From Topomyia yanbarensis (taxonomy: Eukaryota; Arthropoda; Insecta; Diptera; Culicidae), in NCBI RefSeq assembly GCF_030247195.1, contig NC_080672.1:310690627-310754626 (forward strand): a stretch of DNA of 64,000 bases, read 5' to 3'. A model generated the notes under the pieces. That model was not told the origin of the DNA, did not search any database, and saw only the letters and a list, made by a program, of their open reading frames with translations. Each line of letters begins with the position of its first letter. Position 1 is the first letter of the stretch. Positions 44,738 through 57,323 of the stretch are shown one piece after another. The translations under genes were made by a program, and so were the position numbers.

Positions 44738-45950
44738 AAGGGCGAACACGAAATTATTGCGACACATTCAACAGGGAATAACTTTTTTACCATTGGGTAA
44801 AAATCAACCACATTTTGCACACTTTCTCATTGATGTGTATTGTTTACATGCTGTCAAACTCGAAGTCGTGTTTTTCGATTCAACGAAAATGGAGGTGAAC
44901 CAACGCGAGTCGAGAGAACAAATTCTTTCCAAACACCTGGAATTTCCTGACCTGTCGCACCGGCAGTTGGGAAAAATGTTGAACATTCTCCATTCAACCG
45001 TCTCCAGAGTGTTGAAGCGGTTCCAGGAGCGGTTGACGTTGGACCACGGCAAAGGAGCTGGAAGAAAACCGGGACCGGAGAACAAAAAGATGGAGGGAAA
45101 GGTGAAGCGGATGATTAAAGCAAATCCCAACGTCTCAAGCCGTGATTTGGCTAAAAAGATCGGCATGTCGCAGAGCTACGTCCAGAATGCAAAGAAGAGA
45201 GCTGGACTACATACATATAAGGTACAGAACTTCCCAAACCGCGATGAATGGCAACAATTGACGGCTAAAACTCGGGCACGGAAGCTCTACGAGAAGATGC
45301 TGACAAAATATGGCTGCTGTGTGATGGACGACGAAACGTATATAAAAGCCGATTTTAAGCAAATTCCGGGGTTGGAGTTTTTCACCGGCAAGAACAAGTT
45401 CTATGTGGACGACAAATTTAAGAAGAGGAAAATGTCGAAGTTCGCCTCCAAATATCTCATTTGGCAGGCCATCTGCTCTTGCGGACTGAGGAGTGAACCT
45501 TTCGTGACAAAGGGCACAGTAAATGGCGAGATCTACAAATCTGAGTGCCTCGAGAAGCGCCTTTTGCCGTTCTTGCAGCAGCACGACGAAGCTCCGCTAT
45601 TTTGGCCAGATTTGGCATCATGCCAATATTCTAAAAGTGTCCTGGAATGGTATGAGGCCAATTCTGTCCATTTTGTTCCAAAGGACATGAATCCGCCAAA
45701 CTGTCCGGAGTTGCGCCCGGTGGAGCAGTACTGAGAAACTGGTACCGGATGACACTGTAAAGACTTTGATGGAGGGCATGAAGCGAAAATGCGTTCAATT
45801 TTACACTCAAGGCTCCATCGATTAACTTTTCTTTTGATTTTTGAAGTAAATATATGTATAAAACTACCCTAAAATTTTGGTTTGATTTTAAACATTATAA
45901 GAAAATTGGCATGACATTTTGGGTGTCGCAATAATTTCGTGTTCGCCCTT
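44738..45950 (+). mobile_element. Tc1/mariner-superfamily element, ITmD37E type, 1213 bp
   Basis: Inverted repeats beginning aagggcgaacacgaaattat match over about 28 bp at both ends and are flanked by TA (44736-44737, 45951-45952). The transposase inside has a DD37E spacing, as in the mosquito ITmD37E family. The element landed between two I-element ORF1 fossils. Confidence 0.93.
44889..45825 (+). pseudogene. ITmD37E-type transposase, C-terminus broken
   Basis: From ATG 44889 a 281-residue frame runs to TGA at 45732-45734. N-terminal paired helix-turn-helix DNA-binding region: LSHRQLGKMLNILHSTVSR (22-40), GRKPGP (58-63), SSRDLAKKIGMSQSYVQN (83-100). The catalytic triad is Asp147 or 148 (CVMDDETYI), Asp241 (FWPDLASCQYSK) and Glu279 (PELRPVEQ). 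The last two are 37 residues apart. The frame then stops, whereas family members continue for about 60 residues. A matching tail, PDDTVKTLMEGMKRKC and FYTQGSID, resumes at 45735-45825 in a shifted frame, so a short deletion plus frameshift removed the middle of the C-terminal helix region. All catalytic residues survive. Activity is doubtful. Confidence 0.88.
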
Positions 45951-46739
45951 TACACGAAATTCAATATGATTTGTAAAGCTTAGACTTGTAGTTACTCGTT
46001 GAACCTAAACAAATAAAAATAAGTTCACGTTTCAGAAAATGGCTTCAAGAAAACCGAAAAATCATATATTTTAATTCAAGAAAAAAAAATTATTCTGTTT
46101 TCTGCGGCTCATCGCAGGTCATATATATTGGGAATTATCATACAAAATCGAGTAAATACGTTGATTACTCAGTTTCGAGAAAAAAGCTATTAAAGTTGCC
46201 GATAGATTGAAGTCTGCGTGTGTAACAGCAAATACGTACGACGAATGCATGGCTGTTTTACACAAAAGAAGTTCAGTAGCCTAGAGGCTCAATACTAACA
46301 ATTAGGCTAATAAAGATGAGTTCACAGCAGATGGATTTACTGAGCACACGATTTATTAGGGAATTCAACCCGCCTGCATCATGCAACAAACCGAAGAATA
46401 TACTTAAATATTTGTTCATGCAGCAACCATTATATTTATTTCGGATAGTTAAAACCCGATTTCGAAAAGATTCAACCGAAGATGGGGCTTATGTTCCAAA
46501 CATTACCCGCCCATCCCTTTGCACATGCGAATATTGCAAAAGCACTTTTATGATTTATTGCTGAATAAGCTTTCGACCCATTTTTCATTCCATATGCTAA
46601 GAAAATCAGTAGCATCCAGTCATACATCGAGTGAAAATAGGTGCCGTCGTTTTTACTTCACTTCTGATTTCATTTTACACTTGGCTCTGGTCCGTGTATA
46701 AAAAAATGCTCTTCAAAAGGCACAGCTGATGGTAAAATG
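45951..46739. other. Intergenic / upstream part of an I-element fossil
   Basis: Short plus frames (46316-46701) with no clear motif. Position suggests they may hold a decayed 5' part of the ORF1 fossil that follows. Confidence 0.3.
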
Positions 46740-47760
46740 GATGTCGAATAATATTTATTCATCAAAGACTCCGACTGCCAGTAAGAAAATCATGCACATT
46801 GAACTCGGTCGGACTATACCTGATCTTTTTTAAGATCGAAGAAAACCTATTTGGCGGGTTTCCATATTTTTCGAAAAAAATGACAGAAATATTTAGACGC
46901 GAAAAATATCCTGAAACTTGGCCCGGTAAGCTTAGAATTGTGATATTCTGTCTGAAGAAAGGAAATTACGTTGCTGGCGACCAGTTTTTGTGAAGTACTA
47001 TCGCGTGTACATACCTGCTCACAAAGTTGAAATTAACGGTGCTGTCGTCGATTAGAGTTTATCGTGCGTAGGAACATGTGGTTTGTTGTTTCAATGACCT
47101 CTTACAATCGCACTGAACGTGGCTAAATCGTGTGTTTCTTCAAACTCGTATCGGCTGATCTTTGGTGAGAGTTATTTGTATTTATTTACGTTTATTTCGA
47201 CAAGGATCGTTTGCCGACTGTTTTGTACCACGCGTCATGCATGGCAGCATCGCAATAAATATAAGCAAATGGGCAATTGAAGCAATATAACTTAGAGTGA
47301 CAATTGTGCAGGGAATCATGAGGATAACGCTTGAATTGGGATTGCTGAAAAGTATTCCTATTATGGGGGTAGTCCACATGATCTTTAGTCATGGCTCGTC
47401 CAATGAATGAGAAGCGTTCTTCTCAATATGCTATATTTTTTTTCTCCCCAATGATTCTCTATGCACTCTTTTGTAGAAATACCAAAAAGAGTTACGCCAC
47501 TCACCACGACAAATGATTATGATCTCTTGACTTAGAAAGAGTGTGACTCTGGCGATTCTCATGTTGGAACATCTTTTCTTTCCCCTAAAAACTATAGACA
47601 GATGAGATTCCTTGAAAAGGCAAAATTTTCTCTTTGAGAGGTTGCTAAATATAACAGCTTGAGGAAGCTCTGAAAGTCGAAACAAACTACTCCTGGTCTT
47701 AGAAATATGGCATTTCCAACTGTTTCAGGAACACCAACATCACATGTAACATTTCAACCA
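46740..47760 (+). pseudogene. Strongly decayed I-element ORF1 (plus strand)
   Basis: Recognisable pieces in order: FVKYYRVYIPAHKVEINGAV with a following DxSLSC (46987-47075; intact element FTKDYHVYIPAVKV...DSLTC); SNSYRLIFG (47142-47165); VPRVMH (47227-47244); and a knuckle region in which the order is kept but most Cys codons have become Tyr or stop (KYKQMGN...NCAGNHEDN...EKYSYYGGSPHDL, 47260-47390). Near 47705 lies FPTVSGTPTSH, matching FPALPGTSKIP. Cys to Tyr changes are G-to-A transitions. Frames shift often. The copy is older than the one at 43240. Confidence 0.65.
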
Positions 47761-50200
47761 GATATTCTACTTAGTGCAAGACTGATTGCGGCTAGATTGG
47801 GCACAGGAAGTTTTGTGGTATTACAGAATTCCTCCCAGTACCGAACTAATCTTTTCCAGTTCAACAATATATTTATGTAGCTGGGAATGAAATATTTATC
47901 ATGATTTATTTTCTAACTTATTTTATAAATCAGGCCAAGATTTCAGTTCCCCTCTACAGCTGGCTTAGTGATAGGAACAAGCTGAGGAATTCCACGAAGA
48001 TCTGTCCAAAAATCTCTGAAATCGTGATCGACCATCTTAGATTCCTATGAAATTTTACAGGTTTTACCGGCATGGAAGACTAAACATTTTCCAGAGTCGA
48101 TAAGATTATTTTGACTCAAGCGCAATTTTTTAAATAGACGTAGACGTTTCTACGTGCAATACTTTCAATTTTTTTATTCGATTACTCCATTTTATACAGA
48201 AAACTATCTGAGAGCGAGTTACAGGAAATTAATAGTTGTCAATTAATGTCATTTTTCACAATAACAAAAATTCATGTTAAAAATTCAAATTGCAAAAAAC
48301 CCATTTTTCTAATTTTTTGAATATTGTCAACAAAAACTTAAAAAGAAAAGAAACATTTTGAACGCGATGATGGAGAACTTATCAGTAAAAAAGTTTTTCT
48401 AACAATAACTTTATACATGTTTTTAAATCTCATACTAATTGACATACAAAACTGTTATTTGATTACAGAATATAGTTCTTAGTATCATTTTAAATCAAAA
48501 TGCATTTAACAAATATCTCCCAAAATGCGATAGTTTTCGAGATATTTGGAACTTTTCTCCAACACAAACAATCATTTCGTGAAAAATTTTAAATTTTTTA
48601 AAGTTTTTCGCGTTTCCCCACCATAAAATGTCAAAAAACTAATGTTTTTCGTTTTAAAGACATAAAAGAAGCTTTCAGTGTATTTCGATCATGGAGAAGC
48701 TTTCAATGAAAAAGTTTTCTTAACAACAACTCTTGAAAAAAATTTATAATTCATACTATTTGCAGTCAAAAGTACAATTTTATTTTTAACTAATGCCAAA
48801 ATTAATTAAAGTGAGCTGGATGAAAACCCATATGAGTGTGAGGAGAAAGTAAATAAATTAATAAATAAAATTTGAACTGGTATTTGTAAAGGACTCCTTA
48901 ATACATCCACAGGCTGAAGCAATTTAACATTATAACTATCTTGTTTGAGATATGGCATATTGCGTGAATTGCGTGGAATCGACATTTTTTAGTTTGGTTG
49001 GGAGTTTTGAACCATCACAAAAAGAAGGGAAAATGAAATAAATTGCTGTGGTTTATTTTTATTGGGGCTATAGACGATAAATTTTATATTATTTCTAAAC
49101 TAAAAATGAGTTACAAATGTGATCTAATTCGTAATGAATAGGTGACAATATGATTCGCGCCAAACCACTTGAGTTCGTGGTTGCGGCACGGGGCGACTGA
49201 AATTGTGGTAGAATCCTGTTCTTCGCATTAAATTGCTAATGAGAAACTGACGTCATGACAGTAGAAATATTTAACAGGAGTTATATTTTTATAATTTATT
49301 TTTATTGGTTAATTTAGGTACATCTAAGTTAAAAATTTAAAAAAAATTGAGGTTAGTCCAAAAAATAGCAATAAACCCGGAGGTTGAATATTTTGTAATC
49401 CATAATTTTTCTTAGAATATTATTTTATTCATTAGCATATCCATTACAAGAAAGCAAAATTATATGAAGTAATGAAACATGATTTAACAACTCTTGAATT
49501 GTAACTTTGCTGCACCCTTTCAATAACTTGTCTCGAAAATATTGGCAATCTCCCAATATAGCCACAATCTAAAATAGTCTTTGTGGTATGCAATTATAAC
49601 GAAATAAAAATTCACAACCTTTTAATTTTGATTTTTGGCCACGAAATTCAAATTACTACCCTGTGAACTGGGTGACTCACCGTATTTTCAGCGTTTCAGT
49701 TGTACTTTCTCAATCAACTGTGCATCTTTCAAGTGTTTTAGAGGAAGTACAAAGCTTTGTACACTCACGCGAACGCCGGAAGGTTAAAATCGTCCACCAA
49801 ATCATTTTCATTAAAATGCGCATTTGTTCTACTTCAAATGACACATGTAAACATTCCGCGTGAAATTTCGAATAAAGAGAAATTACTGCACTAATGCGCA
49901 AAAAAAACACAATAGCTTTGAGACTACAATTAATTATAACCAACTCAACGGTTTCGGATGAATATATTTAACACTTTAATGATTCAAAGAAAGTGGAAAT
50001 AATTTTACTCATAGTCGCAAGATCAGAAAGAAGCACAATGATAAAAAGGATGTTGCGATAATTTACGAACTTGTTTGACTTTTCCCGGCTCGTTAATGAA
50101 GCCATTCGGTGGGTGAAATTTGAAATATTTCCCACTGCGTCATTTGTGTAGAAATAGCTAATTTCAGGTACCAAATTTTTTCACGTCTTCGGCTAGGTAA
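47761..50200. other. AT-rich unassigned DNA with weak internal repeats
   Basis: The phrase 'gatggagaa.ct.tcagt.aaaaagtttt.ctaacaa.aact' occurs at 48369-48410 and again near 48692-48735, and similar phrases surround both. No gene. The remaining frames are short and unlike any family. Confidence 0.35.
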
Positions 50201-50906
50201 AGAACTAATTACAGATCCAATGCTAATTTTATCTCTCGAGTCTCGTTAGATTACAAGGGGACTGCGCACCTGAGAAAGCAAGGTGCACAGCAGCCGGTGA
50301 GGCCTGAAGCTCGCAAATGATGTGGAATGTTTTAAATTTTTTTTACGTCGCATATATTCAGGTAAATATATCGGCTCCGTCCGAGGCATTCGCATTTAGG
50401 TTGAAGTAATCTAAACAGTAAACACTACTGGCTAATGTTTGCTATGAAATCCGAATGAGACCGGATGCCATAAGTGCATAACGAATAAATTAGCTTTTGA
50501 TTGAGTGTGCTTCTCACCAAATATTCGTAAAGGAAAATTTGCATATTGTGTGCTTATTGGTGAGGATACAACGCCTACAATCGATGATTTGCATATGTAA
50601 TACCTAGTATTAATATTTTCGCTTCGGGAACGTTACGATAACTGGAGTGAAAAATGTGAAACTAATGGCTTGAACAGAGAGAGCAGGCGCTGTTCTAACC
50701 TATGATGGGAAACAAATTAGGATAACAATGGTTTCAACACCCTACGATAACCAATTTCATAGCTGTATGAAGACCCATTTTATTCATTTTATTTTAGTTC
50801 AAAAGCAACATACTTTATCGAATCACCATGTTTGCTTCCAGGCACTTTTCCGTTGGAACATAAACAATTTTGCAACTTTATTTCAAAAATCACTTCTCTT
50901 CCACAG
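50201..50906. promoter_or_regulatory. Mixed-composition stretch with two octamer (ATTTGCAT) sites
   Basis: ATTTGCAT occurs at 50537-50544 and 50587-50594, 50 bp apart, with a third copy downstream at 51216-51223. POU-domain factors bind this octamer. In AT-rich DNA such hits can be chance, so the call is weak. Confidence 0.2.
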
Positions 50907-51248
50907 GATTCCTATACGGGGTCCAACATCGCGTGCGCTGTCAAGCGGCAACCTCGAGTGCATTCCCTGGTTCTGAATCATTTGCAGTTTACCGGTGCGC
51001 AAAGGAATTTTGTTATTCAACATTTCACTCTGTTGGATTTTGACGGGTTCCATACTGCTTCTACCACCCATAGTCCCGACCCGGTGAAAATGGAACCCGA
51101 CGTGACGTGGTCAATTATTTGCGGCATGTGCGGCGGTTGCGGATTATTGGAACTATATCAAGTGAAACGGCTCAGCTCGGCTAATTGGTGGGTGGATTTC
51201 TTATTGCGCGCCGTAATTTGCATAGCGAGCAGCGAAATATTAATTTAA
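50907..51248 (+). CDS. Possible terminal exon or orphan ORF
   Basis: A strong acceptor-like string (cacttctcttccacag, AG at 50905-50906) precedes a frame open to TAA at 51246-51248. It reads DSYTGSNIACAVKRQPRVHS, then VKMEPDVTWSIICGMCGGCG and SANWWVDFLLRAVICI. The frame continues upstream to 50832. GC content is clearly above the flanks. I recognise no family. The Cys-rich CGMCGGCG and hydrophobic end are the only landmarks. It could be a 3' exon of a host gene, or conserved non-coding DNA. Confidence 0.25.
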   Translation, partial: DSYTGSNIACAVKRQPRVHSLVLNHLQFTGAQRNFVIQHFTLLDFDGFHTASTTHSPDPVKMEPDVTWSIICGMCGGCGLLELYQVKRLSSANWWVDFLLRAVICIASSEILI

Positions 51249-54200
51249 TTTTATATCGGTATGAGGAAGTAGGTATACTATTATTTTTTTACCAAAAAGC
51301 CAGCTAATATCAAGTATCATGACAAACCAAACGTCAAATTTTGAACAGGTGATTTAATATTTCTATCCTTCGACCACATGTATCGGTACGATTCAAAGTT
51401 TGGCTTCATCCAAAAAACGAACATCTTCACCACATAACACAATGTTTCTTCTCATGACAAGCATAACCACGGGTAGGCACACCAAAAGAATGCAACGCCA
51501 AGAAGAAAATGTTTACGCCCACATATATGTCTCGTCGTAAATAGCAACAGCCTGTCACCACTGACAGCCAGACATGTCACCGCCGAAATCTTACGTAAAA
51601 CAATGGTATGTACTCACCCCTCACCAACTACTCGTACACACCCAGATACTGAAGTCTGTCAGTGTAAGAGCTGCCTAGGATGTAAATTTCAGCGAATCAA
51701 ACATTCACAACGATATTTCCTTCAAATTGCGGGGATCGTACCAACGTGCGAATTAAAAATACGTTAACTTCAGAATATTTTCTGAAATACAAAGCAAAAG
51801 ATTTAGTCACTGAGTTTTAATGATATTTCATTTTTTTTATTTGGTTCCTGCATTTAATCATAAAGAAAGAAACTATGTCGTTGCTTATTGGAATTTTATT
51901 ATTATTTGAATTCTCGAAAAACAATTACATATAGGTTTTGTAGTGCAATACTGAATGCGATAGCATTGATTGTTCATATGGGTGTACCCTAGAGTGGTCC
52001 AAAGTTGTATGAAAAAAGCGCAAAGTGCTAAATTTTAAACCTTGCACTTGAAAGTGATAGTTTGGGTGGCCAATAAGCTTCCCTGAAAATTTCAGCTTAT
52101 TTGGTACACTGGAAGTGGTTCCGCAAACGGCTCATAGTTTGTATGGAAAATTTGACTAAATGTATGGAGAAACGCATCAGTTTCACATTTTCAGCTCTAG
52201 GCGGCACTGCCATCGATGAATGTATCTCGTGAGAAAAATTAAGAATCCTATTGTAACAAGAAATCGACTCGTGAAGACTGAAAGTCAATCGGATAAAATC
52301 AGACAAAGTAATAGGCGCGCAAAGTTGAGGGTGTCATATGCTGTAGTTGGGGTGGCTCTGTCGAAAGTGAAAAAAGCTGCTGTTGATCTAATATTAAAGA
52401 AAGGTTTTTCACATTGGTTTTTGTCTATGACTGATCAAATCAATTAATACCAATTCAAGGTGCTTTCCAACGTTTGTGTAGCGGAATACTTCTTTTCAAG
52501 GTTAGTCACTCAAGTAGATGTAAAAAGATATAATGCTATAACTAGTTCAAATTTTGGCCGAAGTGCGACCTACACCAACAATGCAGAATTGCTAAACACT
52601 TTTTGAGCCTTACTGGTGCATTCAAAATTGTTAAGTTTTAAGAAACAATTACAAAATAATACTGTCAATGTGTACTATCATCTAGACTAAAATAGTAAAC
52701 CAAACATGCACACAAATTTCACTTTTCGTGAAAAAATTTCAATATTTCTAAGATAATAAGATAATCTAAATTGCCTTATTTGATTAAGGGAACGAAACTT
52801 TTCAAATCATCCCAAAAATATTTATTTTTCTTATGTCATTGATAGCCGTATCACCTGAGAGTATTATCGCAAAGTATCAAAGCTTAACTTCGAATATTTT
52901 CGAAGATAAATATAGTAGAACCGATTTGCACGGAGTTGCGTAGGGTCAAGACGTAAAATTTAACGGGTATTTAAAGATTTTAAAATCAGTGTAAATGATT
53001 GCAAGAGAAACTGATTAACTCGAGTACACACTTTGTTGTAAAAGTTTAACTACACTACTGCTTTAACCACCGAAATCAATAAATAAAAATTAAAAAAATA
53101 ATCCATTAATTGTTAAAAATCGGGGGTTTTGTTGTTACAATGGTGGCTTTAATGCTTAACTTTGACAATTTGTTAACTTTTTATGGTTCATGCATTTAAT
53201 GGTCCATGCATGTCTGCTAACTAGTGGTGTCTCAGATGATTTCACAGTCAAAATCTTCCGTCGAGAGGAATTTTGGGCGATCGTCTTTAGAACTGTCATT
53301 TTGTATTTTTCCTAGATCAAAACTATATTGAAATATATACATTAAATATTGAATGCAACTCTCTTTATATCCCATTTATAATTAGTAATACGAGAATAAC
53401 AAAAAATAAAAGTCTACGTAGACTTTTTCAAAGACCCCCCCCCCCTCGTAGACAAACGTAGACTTTTGCTAGACACCCCCCCCCCCCCGTCCCCCTATGA
53501 GTCTACGTGATTTCTGAACGGCCCCTAAACTATCTTATTTCAGTATGGGGGCGTGCCAGTATATCAAATCTAAAAAAAGCTACAAACTACAACTCTTGCA
53601 CATCTCTAAAATAGGTTAAATACTCTTGTTCAAAATCAGTCTATTTTGAATTAAGGTATGAATGAAGCACATCAACCCCTTCATGTCCATATTGCATGTA
53701 AACAACAACGTTTTTAAACTGCTAAAACTTTTCATTTAGGCATAATTTATTCACAAAAACAAGGAAGACCAGTAACTGAGACTATTAGAACTTACTGAAC
53801 TGAAGTTATTGCTATTAGTCTTAACTGAAGTTATTGCTATTAGTCTGATATAACTCTGCTGAAGCAGTTACGCCAGAGATATTGACAGTTGGCGTTGATA
53901 AATGAAATTTTGATATATCTTCATTATTTTCCATTACTATTGAAAACTGCTAAAACGTATGTTCGACTATTTTTTCCTTGCATATAGAATATTGAAAATT
54001 TTCTAGGAGAATTGTGTTGAGCACCGGAAGGTAAATATTGAGCAGCTTCCAGCACTGCGAAAGAAGCATCTTTCCAAGTGTGTTTTTCGTGTTTCTTGAA
54101 CTGTATGAACGCTAGAAAAAAGTTAGGCATGTAAGAGTTAACTTAAATTAATTCTTCATGCATGCAAGATGTAATTGTCCAGGAAGAAAATATATAACCT

Positions 54201-54585
54201 TGAAGAACAGCTCATGAAAGAAAGAATGATGCATTTTATTATTCATTCAACGAATATACGAATATTGCTGGTTCAATATTGATTATCTCCCATATTCTTA
54301 AGCACAATGATTGTATTCTCGAGGCCATCACAAATAGAACTACGGAAACTCTTTGATATGAGAGAGAGAGTTTAACCCTGTACTGTGACGAGTTACCGAA
54401 ACGAAAAAGGTATCGTCACAAACGTAGAATCTGTAGTCTAATGTTGATCCTGTACACAACACTGCCAGTTTCCATAGGATCCAAAACTTAATGTTCATTA
54501 TTTTGCTTTTTTTAATATTTGGATGCAACTGTACTGGTAATACATCTAAGAGGCTTGAAATGTCCTTGTACCAAAACTGTGAAAC
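51249..54585. other. AT-rich unassigned DNA
   Basis: Contains a repeat-like edge 'ctagagtggtccaaagttgtatg' at 51989-52011, a pair of C-runs (next entry) and short frames only. No gene recognised. Near 53785-53850 the phrase 'cttactgaactgaagttattgctattagtct' is followed at once by a second 'aactgaagttattgctattagtct', a 25-nt tandem duplication. Confidence 0.35.
53409..53510. repeat. Two poly(C) runs inside a repeated 'cgtagac' context
   Basis: The phrase gtctacgtagac (53411-53422) is a palindrome. 'cgtagac' then recurs after each of two C runs (about 13 and 14 C). It looks like the core of a small repeat with expansion-prone tracts. Confidence 0.6.
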
Positions 54586-55771
54586 TTAAGGGGGAGGTGG
54601 GTAAGGGTTCCAACGTAAAAAAATCAGTTTTTTGTCAAATTTTTGAAGAAAGATGGATGAAGCGAATTGATTGAAACCTTTGTACATTATACTACATCAT
54701 TTCAATAACATTCTGTAAATTTTTCATGCAAAAATATCAACCAGCGACTCGGTGACGAAGTTTTTTGCACGGTGTGTATAATAGAACAATATTATGACAA
54801 AAAATAAGCATCGCTGAATTGTTCATTATTGGATGAAAGAAACTTTTACCTTTAATTTAAAACTAATTCGGAAATAATACACCGAGGGATCAAGAACAAT
54901 TTTTTTTTAGTTCAAATTTAAATGTCATGATTCATGAGACATACTATATTAGGCTGTCCCAAAAAAATCGATGTGCGAAAAGTCATGGTGCACAACCCTA
55001 TAATGAAAGATAAGCATATTTTAAGCACTTTTGTAGAACAAATCAAGTTTCTAAAAAAATCATCTAGAGGTTCCATAAATGCGATTTATGAAAAATGGCC
55101 ATTTTTGAGTAAAATTGTCGTATATAAGCGGTTTTCGTAATTTTTTCGAAGTCCGATTATTTTTTAAACATTTTTTTTTATTTTTCTGTGGACCTTGGAG
55201 AATAAATTCCATTTAAAAGTTTTTCACAAAAAGTGCTTATATCAATGATAGAACAACACGTTCAATGATCAATGATTAAACAAAGCGAAAACAATATTTT
55301 TTAGTCAATTATGAAGAAAATCATCACAAATCAATATTTTTTTTTCATTAAACCAAAGGCATGTATTAGAAAATACTATTCATTACAAAAGCTTTCGTGA
55401 ATAAATATTGTGAAAATTCGGTCGGGAGGCTGAGATATAGCATTTTTAGTAAATGCTTTCAAACCATGAAACTTTGTCACATTTTTTTTAATTGATCAAT
55501 ATCTCAACCTTAACTTGACCAGTGTAGGCATTGTGGGTGTCAAATAAAAAGGATTTCTCTCTATCTTACAATTTTTTCCATATGTGGAATTTCCCATCTT
55601 ATTCTAAAGTAGTTATTGAGATATTTATGGAATTGTGCATGATCAACAACTTTTTCGAATAAGAAATGATAACTTAAATGATGCTATAACCAGTATAACA
55701 TTCACGATTGATTAGATTTATTTATTAATGTAAATGTATGATAAGTCTTGTAATAAAACACTTCAATATAA

Positions 55772-56489
55772 TTTTAGGAACGTGTCCACTGAAAGACAGA
55801 CAGAGCAAGAATGACCGGAACGGTGAGAATGAAGAAACTTCAGCTCTAGTATTTCCATAGAGGATCGCCTTGAGGAGATCTGATTTTTCCAGCAGTTGTT
55901 GTTCTTTTCTTGCACTTTAATTTGTTTATAAAGTGGTTTGCCCGTTTAACAGTTATCGCCATTGGAAAAAGAGCTATTTTCAATCAAAAAACGTGAATAT
56001 CTCCACACATACTAGCAATAGCAAGTTTCCGTCTTCGGCAAAGTAATGCAGTTTAATAGTCCAAATAATGTTCTAGAACATTTTTATACTGGAAAAAATC
56101 TAGAAGAAAACCTATGAGGAAAAAACTAATTTTAAGGGGCCTTTAACCAATAATGCCCCATATCTCTAAATACTTAAAAGATAGTGAGTTGAAATCTTCA
56201 AGTAAAATGTTTGTGACGAGTTTCTCTACAACTTTGCTGAAAGAAGTATTTGTCTATCTGAATCATTGACGAAAAAAAAATTCGTAACTCACTATTAGGG
56301 GGATTAATCATCAAGCCGATAAGACAGAAAGAAGGGGAGTTCTACTCCAAGAAACTTTCTTGAAAACACCATTATGCTAAAATCAACCGCTTTGACGCAA
56401 TCTAAAAAAACCCTTTTTTGCTCTTTGGGATCACTGTGCGTTCCGGTCATTCTTTCTCTTTCTGTGTTCCAGTGGACACGTTCCTAAAA
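55772..56489. mobile_element. 718-bp MITE, nested
   Basis: Termini ttttaggaacgtgtccactg are inverted at the two ends. The similarity extends inward for about 50 bp on each side (gcaagaatgaccggaacg against its complement near 56435-56455). No ORF over 80 codons of note. Target duplication not resolved. Confidence 0.7.
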
Positions 56490-56789
56490 ACCACTGAAAA
56501 AGGAAAAAAACAAAGACTCACGTCAAAACAAGGAATATATACTCAAATTGAAACCATTTTATATGTTGTCGAATACATATGGCATGATTTATTATTTTGG
56601 CCCCTTCTTCTTTTGGCGATAGTTCGCCAAATTGAATTGAAACAATAAAAATGTTCATCGACCCTCGGTGGATTATTTTCAAACAAGTCTTAAATTAAAG
56701 GTAAAAAGATCTGCTATCGAATAGAGAAAGATTATGCGATGCTTATTTTTTTGTAATAAGGTCATTTTATATACACACCGTGTTTTGTG

Positions 56790-57175
56790 GAACGTCTTTG
56801 GAAAAAATACGATTTGCGGTGTTCACTGCCATTCAAACTACTTGACCGATTTATTTTAAATTTAGCATACACATTCTGCGTAAAAATACCTAACCACTAC
56901 GTTGAATTTTCGGGACAGTTTTTCAATTAAGGGGTTTTTTACACATAAAATGGCGAAACTTTTCTTGAAAAACAGCGATTCCGCCATTTTATTAGTAAAA
57001 AAATACCTTCAATTGAAAAATTACCGCAACAACTCAACGTAGGGGTTAGGCATTTTTACATAGAATTTGTATGCAAAGCTTGAAATAAATCGGTCAAGTA
57101 GTTTTTGAGTGTGGCAGTTAACACCGAAAATCGTGTTTTTCCAGAGACGTTCCACATCACCAAGTCGCCTGTACA
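56790..57175. repeat. Long palindrome centred near 56980
   Basis: The left half contains gtggaacgtctttggaaaaa, ctacttgaccgatttatttaa-like sequence and cctaaccactacgttga. The right half holds their complements in reverse order. Arms of about 170 bp are roughly 80% alike by eye. Confidence 0.75.
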
Positions 57176-57323
57176 TATTTTTGCATGAAAAAATTGCAGA
57201 ATATTATTGAAAAGTAGTATAATGTACAAAAGTTTCGATCAATTCGCTTCACCCATCTTTCTAAAAAAATTGACAAAAAAAAACTGATATTTTTTTCAGT
57301 GAAGCCCTTTACCACCCCTAAAA

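Larger units (their letters stand above)
54586..57323. mobile_element. Foldback element, about 2.7 kb, with nested elements
   Basis: Left end ttaagggggaggtgggtaag and the right end read inversely (tttaggggtggtaaagggct) begin inverted arms of about 200 bp. Both arms contain gaagcgaattgat-gaaac and tttgtacattatactac. No coding potential. Inside lie a nested MITE (55772-56489) and a palindrome (56790-57175). No clear target duplication was found. Confidence 0.7.

Noticed and set aside
44804..45584. Minus-strand frames of 120 and 125 codons
   Set aside because: They are antisense to the ITmD37E transposase.
47182..47392. Cys/His-rich minus-strand frame (HNCHSKLYCFNCPF)
   Set aside because: Antisense to the I-element ORF1 zinc-knuckle fossil, which explains the region better.
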